Shown here: in pieces, positions 37,337 to 48,013 of the stretch
Position numbering within the stretch: the first letter of the stretch is position 1
Layout of the letters: each line of letters opens with the position of its first letter
Origin: Bradyrhizobium sp. CCBAU 53421
GTDB taxonomy: Bacteria > Pseudomonadota > Alphaproteobacteria > Rhizobiales > Xanthobacteraceae
Direction: 5' to 3'
DNA length: 64,000 bases
Assembly (NCBI RefSeq): GCF_015291625.1
Contig: NZ_CP030047.1
Span: forward strand, 8,060,001-8,124,000
Made by a program: the position numbers and the translations under genes
Notes under the pieces: model-generated
Seen by the model: the letters and a program-made list of their open reading frames with translations, nothing else
Database searches by the model: none
Told to the model about the DNA's origin: nothing

Positions 37337-37450
37337 CAGAGGTTCAGATCGCAGGTCGCGCGTGATCAGTCGATTCTAGCGGTTTGATCCGACTGCTGCC
37401 ATTCCCTGCAATTGTTCGAGACCAAATCAACGGACCACCCTGAACTCCAT

Positions 37451-37466
37451 TGGCACGGGGGTTGCT
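37451..37466 (+). promoter_or_regulatory. Sigma54 promoter for the di-haem peroxidase gene
   Basis: TGGCACGGGGGTTGCT, a perfect -24/-12 element 150 bases before the start codon. The nearest NifA-like site is TGT-N10-ACC at about 37265, one mismatch. Confidence 0.82.
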
Positions 37467-37618
37467 ACTACGCAGCGACAGCGATCAGACTTTGATGAGT
37501 ACCCCAATAGATGTCATTCGTCTTTGATCGCTGGGAGGCTTTTCGATGACAGGCAGGGTAGCTGCGACCTCGCACTCTGTTCGCGGCCTTCACGAACTAC
37601 GGCAAGGGCAAGCCTAGG

Positions 37619-38689
37619 ATGAGGAAATCAGCGGCACGAAAGCTTTACATCGCAGCCAAGTTATGTGTTCTGGCATCTGGGATCCTGGCTTCGCCAACAG
37701 CAGGCGCCGATGATGATTTGATGAGTGCGGCAAGGCGGATTTTCAAGCCGATCCCCTCTATCGTCCCCGCGGTCAAGGACAACCCTATTACTCACGAAAA
37801 GATTGCACTCGGCAAGATCCTGTTCTTCGATCCGAGGCTATCGGCGAGCGGGGTCATTAGCTGCAATACATGTCACAACCTTGGGACCGGCGGCGCAGAT
37901 GCCGGCCCGAGGTCGGTTGGTCATCGCTGGCAGCTAGGTTCACGCCGAGCGCCAACGGTCTATAACGCAGTTTTCAATGTGGCACAGTTCTGGGACGGGC
38001 GCGCGGCTGACCTCAAGGCGCAAGCCGTAGGCCCCGTCCAGGCCAGTGCGGAAATGAATACGACGCCCGCTCGCCTTCTCAATACGTTGAATTCAATGAC
38101 CGATTATATCGTCATGTTCAGCAAGGCGTTTCCTAACGACGCGACGCCCATTACCTTTGACAATTTCGCAAAGGCCATCGAGGCTTTCGAGGCGACCTTG
38201 ATAACGCCCGCCGCTCCCTTCGATCAATACCTCGATGGCGATGCGTATGCTCTCAGTACTCAGCAGAAAGCAGGATTAAAGCTGTTCATAGAAAAGGGAT
38301 GTTCATCTTGCCATAATGGCATCAACGTCGGCGGCCAGGACTACTTCCCATTCGGCGTGACGGAACGGCCAACCGCAAGCCTGCTGCCGAGGGACGACAA
38401 GGGCCGTTTCGCCGTCACCAAGGTACCCAGCGACGAGTATGTTTTCCGCTCCGCGCCGTTGCGCAATGTCGCATTGCGTCCTCCCTACTTCCATTCGGGC
38501 CAGGTTTGGAGCCTCAAGCAAGCTGTTGGCGTGATGAGTGAGATACAACTCGGCGCGAAGCTCGACGATAGAGAAAAAGACGACATCGTCGCGTTTCTAA
38601 ACTCACTTACCGGGCAGCTGCCTAAGATCGATTATCCAACATTACCCGCGCGCACCGACACAACACCAAAGCCCTCTATGGACAAATAG
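37619..38689 (+). CDS. Di-haem cytochrome c peroxidase (CCP/MauG family), periplasmic
   Basis: 356 residues with a signal peptide (to about residue 30, SPTAGAD). Two c-type haem motifs are visible: CNTCH at about 83-87 and CSSCH at about 224-228, the normal spacing for bacterial CcpA. Other family blocks are LFFDPRLSASG, RAPTVYNAVFNVAQFWDGR and PYFHSGQ. It reduces hydrogen peroxide with electrons from cytochrome c. A sigma54 promoter suggests expression in nitrogen-fixing cells. No ribosome site better than the AAGGGCAAG before the ATG. Confidence 0.93.
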   Translation: MRKSAARKLYIAAKLCVLASGILASPTAGADDDLMSAARRIFKPIPSIVPAVKDNPITHEKIALGKILFFDPRLSASGVISCNTCHNLGTGGADAGPRSVGHRWQLGSRRAPTVYNAVFNVAQFWDGRAADLKAQAVGPVQASAEMNTTPARLLNTLNSMTDYIVMFSKAFPNDATPITFDNFAKAIEAFEATLITPAAPFDQYLDGDAYALSTQQKAGLKLFIEKGCSSCHNGINVGGQDYFPFGVTERPTASLLPRDDKGRFAVTKVPSDEYVFRSAPLRNVALRPPYFHSGQVWSLKQAVGVMSEIQLGAKLDDREKDDIVAFLNSLTGQLPKIDYPTLPARTDTTPKPSMDK

Positions 38690-40692
38690 GACAAAAAGGG
38701 CGTTGGCTTACAGGGGCAAGCTCTGTCAGCTTGCCAAGTTCACCGTGTCAAGCCGGAGCTCGCAATTAAACAGATCCTGCGCTGAGTTCCTCCGGCTTGC
38801 CCCAAGGGCCCCGCCTCTCGACTCCCATTTGGAGCGAGTATCGGGCGCGACATCGCGAGCTTCGCAATGCCGGCCGCCGCGCGCGCAGCGTTCGCGCGCT
38901 CATTTGGGCCAATTGGTGAGGCCGTTGCCGGCATCGGCACCTGCGTGAGCCGAACAGGATGGAGGAACGCAGGACAGCATGTGCGAGAGACCTCGTCGTA
39001 GATGGCAACGAGCATATCTCATTTTCGAGAACGCGATCGTGGAGCGCCACGCACCGGGGCCTGGATCTCGATGGATTGTCAGCCCCATCATGGCCTGATT
39101 TGTTCTTCTGCCGTTCCATCCTGCCGGCGGTCCAGTTTAGCGGAAATGAATGTGCCGTACGATTTAACAACGCGACGCTCTCCGCTTCTTCACGACATGC
39201 GTCGGTGTAGTCGCAATCATTGGATACCCGGCGACTCTGCCTCGCCAGATCGCACGCTCCCGATCTCAACGGCCATCGAAGCCGAGCGGTAGGTATTGCC
39301 GATCCGACGGATCACTTCACCTGCGTTTGGCACTTCGTTGACCATTGTGGCGGTCAGCTGCAATTGACGGGCTTCCAACGATCAACCCGGTCTCGGCATC
39401 ACTGCAGAAGACACTAGTGGGCGTCATGGGCGGCGGCGATCAAGGTGAGACGCTCTCATTCCGATTGTCGCGCCATAGCGTCATCGGATCCGTCTCCAAA
39501 ACTGCGGTATCGCAATCTCGACACTGTGACTGCGGAGCGCTCATCCGCAGTCGGGCGATAGTAATGGCTTCTAGGCATTTCCTATGCGCCCGCATCAGGA
39601 CGCGAGAGCGGTCCAGGCAGCGGGCGCAAGCGATTGTTCGCAGGCGAAACCACCTGCGTGATGAGGACGGAAGATCATTCGTGAGTTCGCGCGTGAGGCG
39701 TCGCCCTCAGGGTTGCAAGGCGATCGCGCTAGGGGGCGGACGAGGGTTAGCTAGATCGTGATGCTCATGAGCTCATGGGTAAGGCGGATTTTCGAAATGT
39801 CGTGTCCAAGAGATCACTAAACTTCTAGCCAAATGATCAAATGCGGCCGATGAGCGCCCCTTTTGTTGGCGCAGATCAGACGGACGACAAATTGTAGCGA
39901 CGCCTCCAACACCGTTCCCGACGCAAGAGCCAACGGAATCATCCTCAGTATCTATCTCGTCCGTCCTGCGTGGCTGGTTGGCGACGCGCACGTCTGGAAC
40001 CCAACGACACGATGCGGCCATTCCATACGCTGGGTGGGACATATAGGAGTTTCACCTGAGCCAAGCGGGCCGTGCGCCATTCTTTCGAACCGGCACGCAG
40101 ATTGCTGGGTGAGGAGCAAGGATCTGCCGCGACGAAAGCAGTCGTGGCGGTCCATCTTCGGGGTCCCAATGAGGTTTATCCGGTTGATCCTATTCGATCT
40201 GGCTTTGATGCTGCTTGCGCCTGACGTTGCGGAAGCCATGAATGTGGGCACCGCCGCACTATTCATATTGGTCACCGAAGCTGTGGCGCCTTTCAAGCCG
40301 ATCGCCGGCCCCGAGGCGGCATCAAGCTCTGGCGACAGCCGACACCTCTACAGCCAAACGACGCAAGCCTTGCCAGTTCAGCCAGCGGATAACCGGCGTC
40401 CAGCCAAGCTGGCTGAGGATTCCGCAACATTGGATTCCCGCCTTGCGTGTGTGATTGGTATGCGCGCCCGGCAGCGTTCGATTGCCACGATCCTCAATGG
40501 CACGGAGACGCTCAAGGTGCCGGCTGTCGCAACACCGTCGATCTGCAATGCCGCCCGCGCCTTTTGGCCTCCTCGGGGCGGAGACGCCGCGCTGGAGCCA
40601 AGCAGAATGGATTGTCGGCGGCATGGTGATCATCGCCTTTGCGGCCATTATCCTCGTGACTTGATGGCAAGATACAGCATAGGCGCGGGCAG
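38690..40692. other. 2-kb stretch without recognised genes
   Basis: Many overlapping frames, none with family resemblance. Near the end (40600-40664) a short + strand frame ends in a membrane-helix-like WIVGGMVIIAFAAIILVT, possibly the relic of a transporter gene before modC, but this is weak. No transposase, tRNA or promoter was recognised. Confidence 0.4.
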
Positions 40693-41889
40693 GTGAGAGA
40701 AGCAAGACCGGGCTATATCGAAGTCGCCTTCAATGGTGCTCCCGCAAGCATCCCGCTGCATGCGCAATTCATCGTACCGGCGAAAGGTGTCACGGCAATT
40801 TTTGGTCCTCCGGGGTGCGGCAAGACCACGCTCGCGCGTTGCATCGCCGGCATCCAGCATCTACCCAGTGGATTTTGTGGCGTCGACGGTGAAATTTGGC
40901 AGAACGAGACGACGTTTCGGCCGCCTCATCTGCGTCCTGTCGCATATGTATTTCAGCGACCCATTCTTTTTTCTCATTTGTCTGTCAAGCGCACCCTTCT
41001 GTACAACGCATCGAAATCGAGGGCGACACTGATCGACTTTGATGGTGTGGTTAAGTTGCTCGACTTGGCGTCACTGCTTGACTGTTCTCCGTCACATCTT
41101 TCTGGCGCCGAGCGACAGCGACTTGCCCTAGGCAGTGCGCTACTGGCCCAACCGCGGCTACTTTTGCTGGACGACCCGCTCATTGTGCTCGACCGTCCCG
41201 CCAAGCGGGAGATTTTACCATTTATCGAGCGCGTGCGTGAAGAACTCACGTTGCCGATGATCTATATTAGTCATGACATGGCTGACATCGAGCGCTTTGC
41301 CGATTATCTCGTCATGATGAAAGATGGCATGGTGACTGCGGCCGGACCGCTGCAAGTCGTTCAGAGTGATCCAGCGCTTGCCGCGCGTGGCGAAGCGGCA
41401 GTTTGCGTTGACACCGTGGTCGGCGGCTACGACGGGCGCTATGGACTCATCATGGTCCGCCTCAGAGGCGCGCGTCTGCTAATACCTGGGCCGCCGCTCA
41501 GACCTGGGGCGCAGCTAAGGCTGCGCATCGCAGCCGCCGATGTCAGTATCGTGCGCGAGGCTCCGCGCGCAAGCTCCTTCTTGAATGTCTTTCCGGCACG
41601 CATCAAAGCCTCTCTTCCGTTCGACGAATCGGAGATCACGTTGGTTCTAGCGCTCGAAACCGGCCGTTCGGGCGTGCCGCTTTTGGCCCGCATCACACGC
41701 CGCTCCTTTGATGCGCTAGGGCTCAGCAACGGAATGGACGTATTCGCCGAGGTTGCGCGAGCCTTGCCCGTCTCACCCCCCGAGCGGTTGCGCATAACGC
41801 CTGCGACACCACTCGGAGATGCTCTACAGCGGAGCGCCGACATCCGAAACGACCAGGAATCGGATCACGGCCATGATCGACAATTTTGA
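40693..41889 (+). CDS. modC: Molybdate ABC transporter ATP-binding protein ModC-like
   Basis: 398 residues. ABC domain: Walker A GPPGCGKTT, Q-loop YVFQRPILFSHLSV, signature LSGAERQRLALG, Walker B LLLLDDPLIVLD, switch ISHD. A C-terminal MOP/TOBE-like domain follows (about 290-365), typical of ModC. The usual catalytic Glu after Walker B (DEP) is Asp here (DDP), and the D-loop ALD is VLD, so activity may be altered. GTG start (MREARPGYIEV). No modA or modB is adjacent. Molybdenum is needed for the FeMo cofactor. Confidence 0.85.
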   Translation: MREARPGYIEVAFNGAPASIPLHAQFIVPAKGVTAIFGPPGCGKTTLARCIAGIQHLPSGFCGVDGEIWQNETTFRPPHLRPVAYVFQRPILFSHLSVKRTLLYNASKSRATLIDFDGVVKLLDLASLLDCSPSHLSGAERQRLALGSALLAQPRLLLLDDPLIVLDRPAKREILPFIERVREELTLPMIYISHDMADIERFADYLVMMKDGMVTAAGPLQVVQSDPALAARGEAAVCVDTVVGGYDGRYGLIMVRLRGARLLIPGPPLRPGAQLRLRIAAADVSIVREAPRASSFLNVFPARIKASLPFDESEITLVLALETGRSGVPLLARITRRSFDALGLSNGMDVFAEVARALPVSPPERLRITPATPLGDALQRSADIRNDQESDHGHDRQF

Positions 41890-42550
41890 CAACATCGATC
41901 CGACAGCTGTGGCGGCGATTCTCTACCATCCAGATGACGACGCCGATAAGCTGCTTGCCGATTTCGTCCAGGATCTCGCGCGTCATGACGTACGCGTCGG
42001 CGGCATCGTCCAGCGACACTTTAGAAATGCAAACGGCACGCACGTTATGCTCGCTGTCGACGTTGCGACAGGGCGAGAGATCTCGATTTCCCAGCTACTC
42101 GGCAGCGGGGCAGCATCCTGTAAGCTCGATACAAACGGACTAGCTGAGGCCGCCGTTGTCGTTTCCCAAGCGCTTCGGGACAAAGTCGATCTCCTCGTGA
42201 TCAGCAAATTCGCCAAACAAGAAGCGGTTGGCCGCGGCCTGCGCGCTGAATTTGTTGACGCGATCACTCAAGGTGTGCCGCTCCTGACAGCTGTTCCAAG
42301 AAAATGTCTTGCCGACTGGAGAGCTTTTTCGGGTGATGTTGGCTCGCTGCTACTTTGCGATCGTCAAGTCGTAGAGGAATGGTGGCGCGACGTCGCCACG
42401 CGCCCGGCGCGACGCCGCGCCTTCAGCCCTAGCTGGAGCTATTTGGGGACTATGATACCGGACAGCTTGATGACGGCTGCGAGAATATCGCCAAGGTCGG
42501 CTCAGAAATCGTCGGTTACGCTCCTGCGCGGCCTACGAAAACAACCTTAG
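41873..42550 (+). CDS. DUF2478 protein linked to molybdenum uptake
   Basis: 225 residues. The pattern DFVQDLARHDVRVGGIVQRH near the start and a later SKFAKQEAVGRGLRAEFVDAI, GVPLLTAVPRK and WWRDVATR match DUF2478, a P-loop-like family found next to mod genes in Rhizobiales. The ATG at 41873 overlaps the end of modC by 17 bases. The last 40 residues after WWRDVA look unlike the family and may be a run-on after a frameshift. Confidence 0.65.
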   Translation: MIDNFDNIDPTAVAAILYHPDDDADKLLADFVQDLARHDVRVGGIVQRHFRNANGTHVMLAVDVATGREISISQLLGSGAASCKLDTNGLAEAAVVVSQALRDKVDLLVISKFAKQEAVGRGLRAEFVDAITQGVPLLTAVPRKCLADWRAFSGDVGSLLLCDRQVVEEWWRDVATRPARRRAFSPSWSYLGTMIPDSLMTAARISPRSAQKSSVTLLRGLRKQP

Positions 42551-42635
42551 CTTCGCAGCCGTTTCACACCTTGAGATATCCGGATGCTCTGCCGCGAGCG
42601 CCGAGTATCCATTCTCGGTCGGCAAGTGGCGTTTT

Positions 42636-42660
42636 CGACCAGCGGTTCAATCGCTGGTCG
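42636..42660. terminator. Hairpin downstream of the DUF2478 gene
   Basis: Arms CGACCAGCG and CGCTGGTCG around GTTCAAT, no T-run. May end the modC operon. Confidence 0.35.
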
Positions 42661-42770
42661 AGGAACTTGGCTGCGACTTTTTAACTGCGGTACCCCACTC
42701 GTGACTTCCGCGGCGCTCACCGACTGAAACGATCGAGCATCGCGTTTCCACGCGGCATGATGGAGGTCGA

Positions 42771-42786
42771 TGTGAGAGCCATCAGA
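42771..42786 (+). promoter_or_regulatory. NifA-like upstream site for ahpCD
   Basis: TGT-N10-AGA, one mismatch from TGT-N10-ACA, about 75 bases before the -24 element. Confidence 0.35.
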
Positions 42787-42858
42787 CCTTACGATCAAAT
42801 GCCCGCGGTCGGGCCGCTGGTATTCGCTTCGTTGCGACAGTCCGATCTTGAGAACGGA

Positions 42859-42874
42859 TGGCATATAGCTTGCT
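42859..42874 (+). promoter_or_regulatory. Sigma54 promoter for ahpC-ahpD
   Basis: TGGCATATAGCTTGCT, matching TGGCAY-N5-TTGCW, 45 bases before the ahpC start codon. Confidence 0.82.
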
Positions 42875-42918
42875 TCACCAATGATGGCACAAACGCAAAG
42901 CAAACTTGTGAGGTCAGC

Positions 42919-43473
42919 ATGCTCGGAATTGGAAGTCAGTTGCCGCCGTTCGAAATCACAGGCGTGAAGCCCGGCTTTCAGGCCCAGGAAGAAGAAGGAC
43001 ACAGCGCGTTCGAGACGCTGACCGAAACGAGCTTCCCCGAAAAATGGAAGATCATCTTTTTCTATCCCAAGGATTTCACGTTCGTCTGTCCGACCGAGAT
43101 CGCCGAGTTCGGCCGGCTATCCAAGGAATTCGCCGATCGCGATGCTGTCGTAATGGGTGGCTCGACTGACAATGAGTTCTGCAAGCTTGCCTGGCGGCGC
43201 TCGCATGCAGACCTGCACAATCTACCGATTTGGCAGTTTGCCGACACAAAAGGGACCTTAGTCGATGGCCTGGGCGTGCGTTCGCCCGAGGGCGTCGCCT
43301 ATCGCTACACCTTTATCGTCGACCCCGAGAACACAATTCAACACATCTATGCGACCAATCTCAATGTCGGGCGTAGCCCCAAAGACACTCTCCGCGTTCT
43401 GGACGCGCTGCAAACCGACGAACTTTGTCCTTGTAACCGCGAAGTCGGCGGCGAAACACTGAAGGTTGCGTGA
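42919..43473 (+). CDS. ahpC: Peroxiredoxin AhpC
   Basis: 184 residues. Peroxidatic Cys in FYPKDFTFVCPTEIAEF (residue about 50) and resolving Cys in CPCNREVGGE near the C-terminus, a typical 2-Cys peroxiredoxin. ATG at 42919 (MLGIGSQLPPFEITG) gives family length; the frame runs on upstream but would pass through the promoter. It detoxifies peroxides and is recycled by AhpD encoded next. A sigma54 promoter links it to nitrogen fixation. Confidence 0.93.
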   Translation: MLGIGSQLPPFEITGVKPGFQAQEEEGHSAFETLTETSFPEKWKIIFFYPKDFTFVCPTEIAEFGRLSKEFADRDAVVMGGSTDNEFCKLAWRRSHADLHNLPIWQFADTKGTLVDGLGVRSPEGVAYRYTFIVDPENTIQHIYATNLNVGRSPKDTLRVLDALQTDELCPCNREVGGETLKVA

Positions 43474-43479
43474 GGCGGC

Positions 43480-44028
43480 ATGTCGTCGATTGAGCAGTTG
43501 AATGAGACGATTCCCAATTTCGCCAAGGACGTCAGGCTTAACCTGGCGTCCTTGCTGGCCGATGATACGCTGCCGCCGCAGCGACAATACGGCCTGCTGC
43601 TGGCGAGCGCGATTGCCACTCGCAATGCAGCGTTGATTACCGCGATCGAAGCGGCAGCCGCCGCCGTGATGACGCCTGCGGCGATCGCCGCAGCGAAATC
43701 TGCAGCCACTGTGATGGCGATGAACAACGTCTACTACCGATTCGTTCATCTCGTATCCAACCCGGAATATAAGACCATGCCGCCACGGCTGCGCATGAAC
43801 GTGATCGGCAATCCCGGCGTGGATAAGTCCGATTTCGAGCTGTGGTCGCTGGCGGTCTCGGCCATAAACGGCTGCGGTGCCTGTGTCGACGCTCACGAGA
43901 AGACGCTGCGGGCTGAGGGCGTCAGTTCCGGAGTGATCCAGACTGCCGTGCGCTTTGCTGCGATTGTGCAATCCGTGGCGGTTGCGATCGAGGCCGCCGG
44001 TCCTGCCCCCGCCAAGGCGATGGGCTGA
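43480..44028 (+). CDS. ahpD: Alkylhydroperoxidase AhpD
   Basis: 182 residues with the active-site motif [13 protein letters not shown] and a hydrophobic Ala-rich helical core. AhpD reduces AhpC. It starts six bases after ahpC and is followed by a hairpin terminator, so ahpC-ahpD is a two-gene operon. Confidence 0.95.
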   Translation: MSSIEQLNETIPNFAKDVRLNLASLLADDTLPPQRQYGLLLASAIATRNAALITAIEAAAAAVMTPAAIAAAKSAATVMAMNNVYYRFVHLVSNPEYKTMPPRLRMNVIGNPGVDKSDFELWSLAVSAINGCGACVDAHEKTLRAEGVSSGVIQTAVRFAAIVQSVAVAIEAAGPAPAKAMG

Positions 44029-44056
44029 GTTTCCTTCGCCGTCGGATCGACGCCGT

Positions 44057-44083
44057 TTGTGGCACCACTCAATGGTGCCACAA
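44057..44083. terminator. Hairpin terminator after ahpD, shared with fixX
   Basis: 11-base arms TTGTGGCACCA and TGGTGCCACAA around CTCAA, between the convergent ahpD and fixX. No long T-run, possibly bidirectional. Confidence 0.6.
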
Positions 44084-44266
44084 CCAACCCTTCGCCGGTC
44101 CAGAGCGAGTGTAACATCCTCAAGCTGTGCCTTGCGGGGCGTCCCCCACGGCTGCGCGGCTCGTTCGAATTTCATCTGCAGTGCAGATGAACCAGAATGC
44201 CCCATGCCCCAAAGGCGGCAAAATTCGCCGTCTCATGGCAATCACACCGCGGCTCTTCGTTGCACT

Positions 44267-44578
44267 TCACCCAAACTTGAACAGCACGCCGTAACCGCCG
44301 CGCGGATAACTCCACTTGATGTCACCGGTGGGTTCGGCGATCACACGGCAGGTGCCGCACTCAATGCAGCCGTCGACGGTTACCTCAACTTGGCCGTTGT
44401 CGTTGAGTTCGTAGCATCGCGCGGGACAGGCGTTCAAAAGCGCAAGTAGCTGTGGCGACGGCGTCGTGTGCGCGCGCACCGTGACGTGAGGGCGACCGAC
44501 GTCCACAAGATAGCGGTTGTAGTACAGCTTGTCTTCGACGCGCACCGTGGGCTCGACATTCATGCTTTGATCTTTCAT
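44267..44578 (-). CDS. fixX: Ferredoxin-like protein FixX
   Basis: 103 residues. Cys pattern of a single 4Fe-4S cluster, [16 protein letters not shown], plus a Cys in [10 protein letters not shown], and the FixX/ETF-QO-type ending [18 protein letters not shown]. It passes electrons in the FixABCX complex that reduces ferredoxin for nitrogenase. An in-frame ATG five codons downstream (MNVEPTVRV) is an alternative start. Confidence 0.95.
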   Translation of the reverse strand: MKDQSMNVEPTVRVEDKLYYNRYLVDVGRPHVTVRAHTTPSPQLLALLNACPARCYELNDNGQVEVTVDGCIECGTCRVIAEPTGDIKWSYPRGGYGVLFKFG

Positions 44579-44602
44579 AGCTGGACTTCACACTGTCGCC
44601 GG

Positions 44603-45910
44603 TCAGCGCCAGGCCCGGGTAAAACGACACGCATCGGCGAACAGACCTGTCCATGACCGCGCCTTGACGAAGGATTTCAAGGTCGCCTTCTCCTTCTCAA
44701 CCTTCGGCGTACCATCGACACGTACAAAGTTTTGCAGCGCCTTGGAAATAAGCTGCGGATAGGTAAGAAAGAAGTTTTGCGAATAGGTGTGCATCAGCAT
44801 CGGCATGTCCTTGTACTTCTTGAGATCTTTGATGACAAAGGACTCGTCCAGCATCTTCTTGTAGAGCGACAGATTTGTCGCGGTCATCGGCTCGCGGCGC
44901 GATTTTACCTTCGCGATCGCTTCTGCCGCGATGCGGCCTGAGGTCATCGCAAGATTGGAACCTTCGCGATGAATGGCATTGTTGAGCTGTGCCGCATCCC
45001 CCACCACCACCCAGCCCTCGCCGTAGAGCTGCGGGATTGCCTTGTAGCCGCCTTCAGGAATGAGATGCGCCGCATATTCCTTGACTTCGGAACCTGCGAT
45101 GAGTGGCGCCACGGACGGATGCTGCTTGAAATGATCGAGCATACCGTAGGGCGTCTGGGCGGTGCGCTGGAAATCAGCGACGAGACAGCCGATGCCGAGC
45201 GAAATGCACTCCTTGTTGGCATAGATGAAACCCATTCCGGTCATGCCGCGGGAAATGGTACCGGCCGCCTCGATCACAACGCCTTCGTCGCCCTTGAGAT
45301 TGAAACGCGCCTCGATAGTCTCGCGAGGCAAAAAGTGCATTTCCTTCACCGCGAGTGCCACATTATCGGGTTTCGGCCGCGACCGCAGGCCCGCGCGCGT
45401 CCCGAGCAAGCCATTGACACCCTCGGCCAGCACGACGACGTCGGCGCGTATTTCGCCGTCGCGGCGATCTGTACGAACACCGACGATCCTCTCACGGTCG
45501 TCCCGTACGAGCTCGGTGACTGTCGTCTCGCACAGCACGGTCGCGCCGGCCTCCCGCACCTTCGAGGAGAACCATTTGTCAAACTGCGCGCGTATGATCG
45601 TGTATCTGTTCGGCCGCTCCTCGTTGAAGTCATCCGAGCGGTAGTGCATGCCGACATGGGAGCGATCGTCCATCATCCAGAACCGCTGTTCCACCAGATG
45701 GCGCTCGAGCGGCGCCTCCTCGCGAAACTCGGGGACCAGCTTTTCCATCATGTCAGCATAGAGAATTGCGCCCTGGACATTCTTCGATCCCGGATATTCG
45801 CCTCGCTCCAGCTGTAGCACCTTCATGCCGCGCTTGGCCATGGTCAACGCCGCTGCGTTTCCGGCCATACCGGCTCCGACCACGATCGCATCGAACCTCT
45901 CTTCGATCAT
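44603..45910 (-). CDS. fixC: Flavoprotein dehydrogenase FixC
   Basis: 435 residues. FAD-binding fold at the N-terminus ([23 protein letters not shown]), family blocks [13 protein letters not shown] and [20 protein letters not shown], as in ETF:quinone oxidoreductases. It is the membrane-facing part of the electron-bifurcating FixABCX. ATG at 45910 is chosen because GAGGAG lies eight bases upstream. Confidence 0.97.
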   Translation of the reverse strand: MIEERFDAIVVGAGMAGNAAALTMAKRGMKVLQLERGEYPGSKNVQGAILYADMMEKLVPEFREEAPLERHLVEQRFWMMDDRSHVGMHYRSDDFNEERPNRYTIIRAQFDKWFSSKVREAGATVLCETTVTELVRDDRERIVGVRTDRRDGEIRADVVVLAEGVNGLLGTRAGLRSRPKPDNVALAVKEMHFLPRETIEARFNLKGDEGVVIEAAGTISRGMTGMGFIYANKECISLGIGCLVADFQRTAQTPYGMLDHFKQHPSVAPLIAGSEVKEYAAHLIPEGGYKAIPQLYGEGWVVVGDAAQLNNAIHREGSNLAMTSGRIAAEAIAKVKSRREPMTATNLSLYKKMLDESFVIKDLKKYKDMPMLMHTYSQNFFLTYPQLISKALQNFVRVDGTPKVEKEKATLKSFVKARSWTGLFADACRFTRAWR

Positions 45911-45923
45911 CACAGCATCTCCT

Positions 45924-47030
45924 CTAGACCGCGAGCCGGGCGCGCGAATCCGGCAAAAGCCGGGCGCGAAATGCGGCCGTCAGCGACGGGAGCAATTGCA
46001 TGGCATCGCTGACGATCGCGACATGGGCGAAGTCGAAGATCGGCGCGTTTTTGTCGGTATTGATGGCGACGATCAGGTCCGCCCCCTCCACGCCGACCCT
46101 GTGCTGGATCGCGCCGGAAATGCCGGCCGCAATATAGAGCTTTGGCCGAATAGTCTTGCCGGTCTGGCCGATCTGCCGGTCAGACGTCACCCATCCCTTC
46201 TGCACCAGAGGACGCGAGCAGCCATACTCGGCACCAAGCAGAGTTGCTAGCTCGCGCACCAGCCGAAAATTCTCGGGCGATCCCAGTCCTAAGCCGCCGG
46301 CGACTACGACATCGGCATAGGCCAGATTTGACGTTTCGGAATCGCGGTCGGGAATGAACGTCAGCACCTTCGTGACGATATCGTCTTCAACAAGGCCAAG
46401 CGGATGGATGATGATACGAGCGGCATCGCGTACGACGCGCTCCGGCATCGGCATGACGCGCGGGCGGACGGTTGCCATCTGTGGACGATAGTTCAGGGTA
46501 TAAATCGTGCACAGCAGCGAGCCGCCAAAGGTCGGACGCGTCGCCGCAAGCGAACCGTCGGCGTCGACGTCGAGCGCAGTACAGTCGGCTGTGAGTCCCG
46601 TCGACAAGGTGGTCGCCACCGAACCTGCAAGATCGCGACCGAGTGTCGTCGCGCCTAACAACAGGATCTCAGGCTTGTAGGTGTTGACGAGTTCGGTTAG
46701 CGCTTTGGTGTATGATTCGTTGCGGTAATCCGACAATACATTGTCGCTCACGAGGTAGGCCAGATCGGCGCCATAGCAAAATGACTCCAGCGCGGCGTTG
46801 CGCGTCGGCTGCCCCTCCGGACCGATAACGACCGCGGCGAGATTCACCTTCAGCCTGTCGGCAAGCCTGCGCCCCGCTCCCATAAGCTCCCAGGAAACCG
46901 GATGCACCTGGCCACGCTCCTGCTCGACGAAAACCCAGACATGCTTGTAGGCCTTGAAGTGCTCCGGTAGTTCCTTTTTGGCCGCCGCGCGGCCGGCCGC
47001 CGGCGCGGCCGTTTTGGTGACATTGCTCAT
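45924..47030 (-). CDS. fixB: Electron transfer flavoprotein alpha subunit FixB
   Basis: 368 residues. C-terminal FAD domain [19 protein letters not shown] with [18 protein letters not shown], typical of ETF alpha; the N-terminal extension ([20 protein letters not shown]) is common in rhizobial FixB. It pairs with FixA, which is not in this window, as in Bradyrhizobium where fixA sits apart. First gene of fixBCX. Confidence 0.97.
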   Translation of the reverse strand: MSNVTKTAAPAAGRAAAKKELPEHFKAYKHVWVFVEQERGQVHPVSWELMGAGRRLADRLKVNLAAVVIGPEGQPTRNAALESFCYGADLAYLVSDNVLSDYRNESYTKALTELVNTYKPEILLLGATTLGRDLAGSVATTLSTGLTADCTALDVDADGSLAATRPTFGGSLLCTIYTLNYRPQMATVRPRVMPMPERVVRDAARIIIHPLGLVEDDIVTKVLTFIPDRDSETSNLAYADVVVAGGLGLGSPENFRLVRELATLLGAEYGCSRPLVQKGWVTSDRQIGQTGKTIRPKLYIAAGISGAIQHRVGVEGADLIVAINTDKNAPIFDFAHVAIVSDAMQLLPSLTAAFRARLLPDSRARLAV

Positions 47031-47334
47031 GCTTTAGATTTCCCTCAAAAATACGCGCGCCCGCGCCACAGGATTGGTTGCTACTTCGGCTGGCTGGAGA
47101 TCACTTTTGACCAGCAGATGGCTTGCTGCTCGGTGGTTCCGCTTGCTCGGCGCGGCCCGACCGCGCAACGAGAGGAGTCGCACGGGGTGAACGTATCGGG
47201 CGGGCCAAGTTCCGAGATGGCCCCAAGACAGGTTTCTTGCGCGCGCTATTCGACAAGCGCCAGCGGGGCCGCCTGGCCGCTGCGGTCGCTCTAATTGACC
47301 CTCTCCATGGCTGAGTGCGCCGGTCCGCTTGCTG

Positions 47335-47350
47335 CGCAATAGCTGCACCT
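47335..47350 (-). promoter_or_regulatory. Possible sigma54 promoter for fixBCX
   Basis: Minus strand AGGTGCAGCTATTGCG keeps GG and GC with ten-base spacing but departs from TGGCAY at two positions. 305 bases before fixB. The region 47351-48013 otherwise shows no gene I can support. Confidence 0.4.
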
Positions 47351-48013
47351 TGCTTTCGGCCTAGCGTTCCGCATCGGCCGTGACGACCCGGCCGATCTTG
47401 CCACCGCAGTTTCATGCGATGAGCGCTCGGCCGCCAGCGCCGCTGACTCGCAGGGGACGTTTGCCTCTCTTCCTGGCGCATGTTGCTAGCGGCTCTGAGG
47501 TGGCTGTGGATCTGCGCGCAAATGGGCACCCGCCTGATTCGGACGATGATGTGCATACGTTTCCCAGGTGTGGCGCTGACGGGCGAGTTACCCATTGCCT
47601 CCCATCGCGGGCTCGATGGCAGTCTCAATCGCGTCAAAAGCCATTTGAGGTGCCACTGCGCGAGCGTGAGCCACGAGATGATGCCGCACAACTCGGCCGG
47701 CAGTAGACGAAACGTGAAAGGTCTTCCTTCAAATCTCATTGGCTACCATTTGTCTGCATCGATGACCGGATCGACCCGACAACAGCAAGTGTCGTACCAG
47801 TTGCAAAAATCAAGGAAGATCACGCGAACGCAATGACTTAGGGGACACTTGGAAGGGCTGCTAATCCCCAGGACACGACCACTCCGGACATGGTCGGAAA
47901 TACGACAGCGCCGCGCGAGCCATGGCTGCGGAGAGTTGATCCGGAAGAAGACGAAGGCTGCACGAGGAATCATCACCACGCCACACTTGGTGACAAACCT
48001 CGGGAGCGCGAGA

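Noticed and set aside
39863..40696. 277-residue + strand frame before modC
   Set aside because: No family resemblance and composition like the shadow frames around it; only a signal-like stretch (MRFIRLILFDLALMLLAPD) is suggestive.
47505..47520. TGT-N10-GCA upstream of fixBCX as NifA site
   Set aside because: One arm mismatched and the sigma54 element itself is imperfect; not enough to list as a site.
47101..47739. 212-residue minus-strand frame between fixB and nifW
   Set aside because: Arg/Pro-rich shadow-like composition, no motif, overlaps the candidate promoter region.
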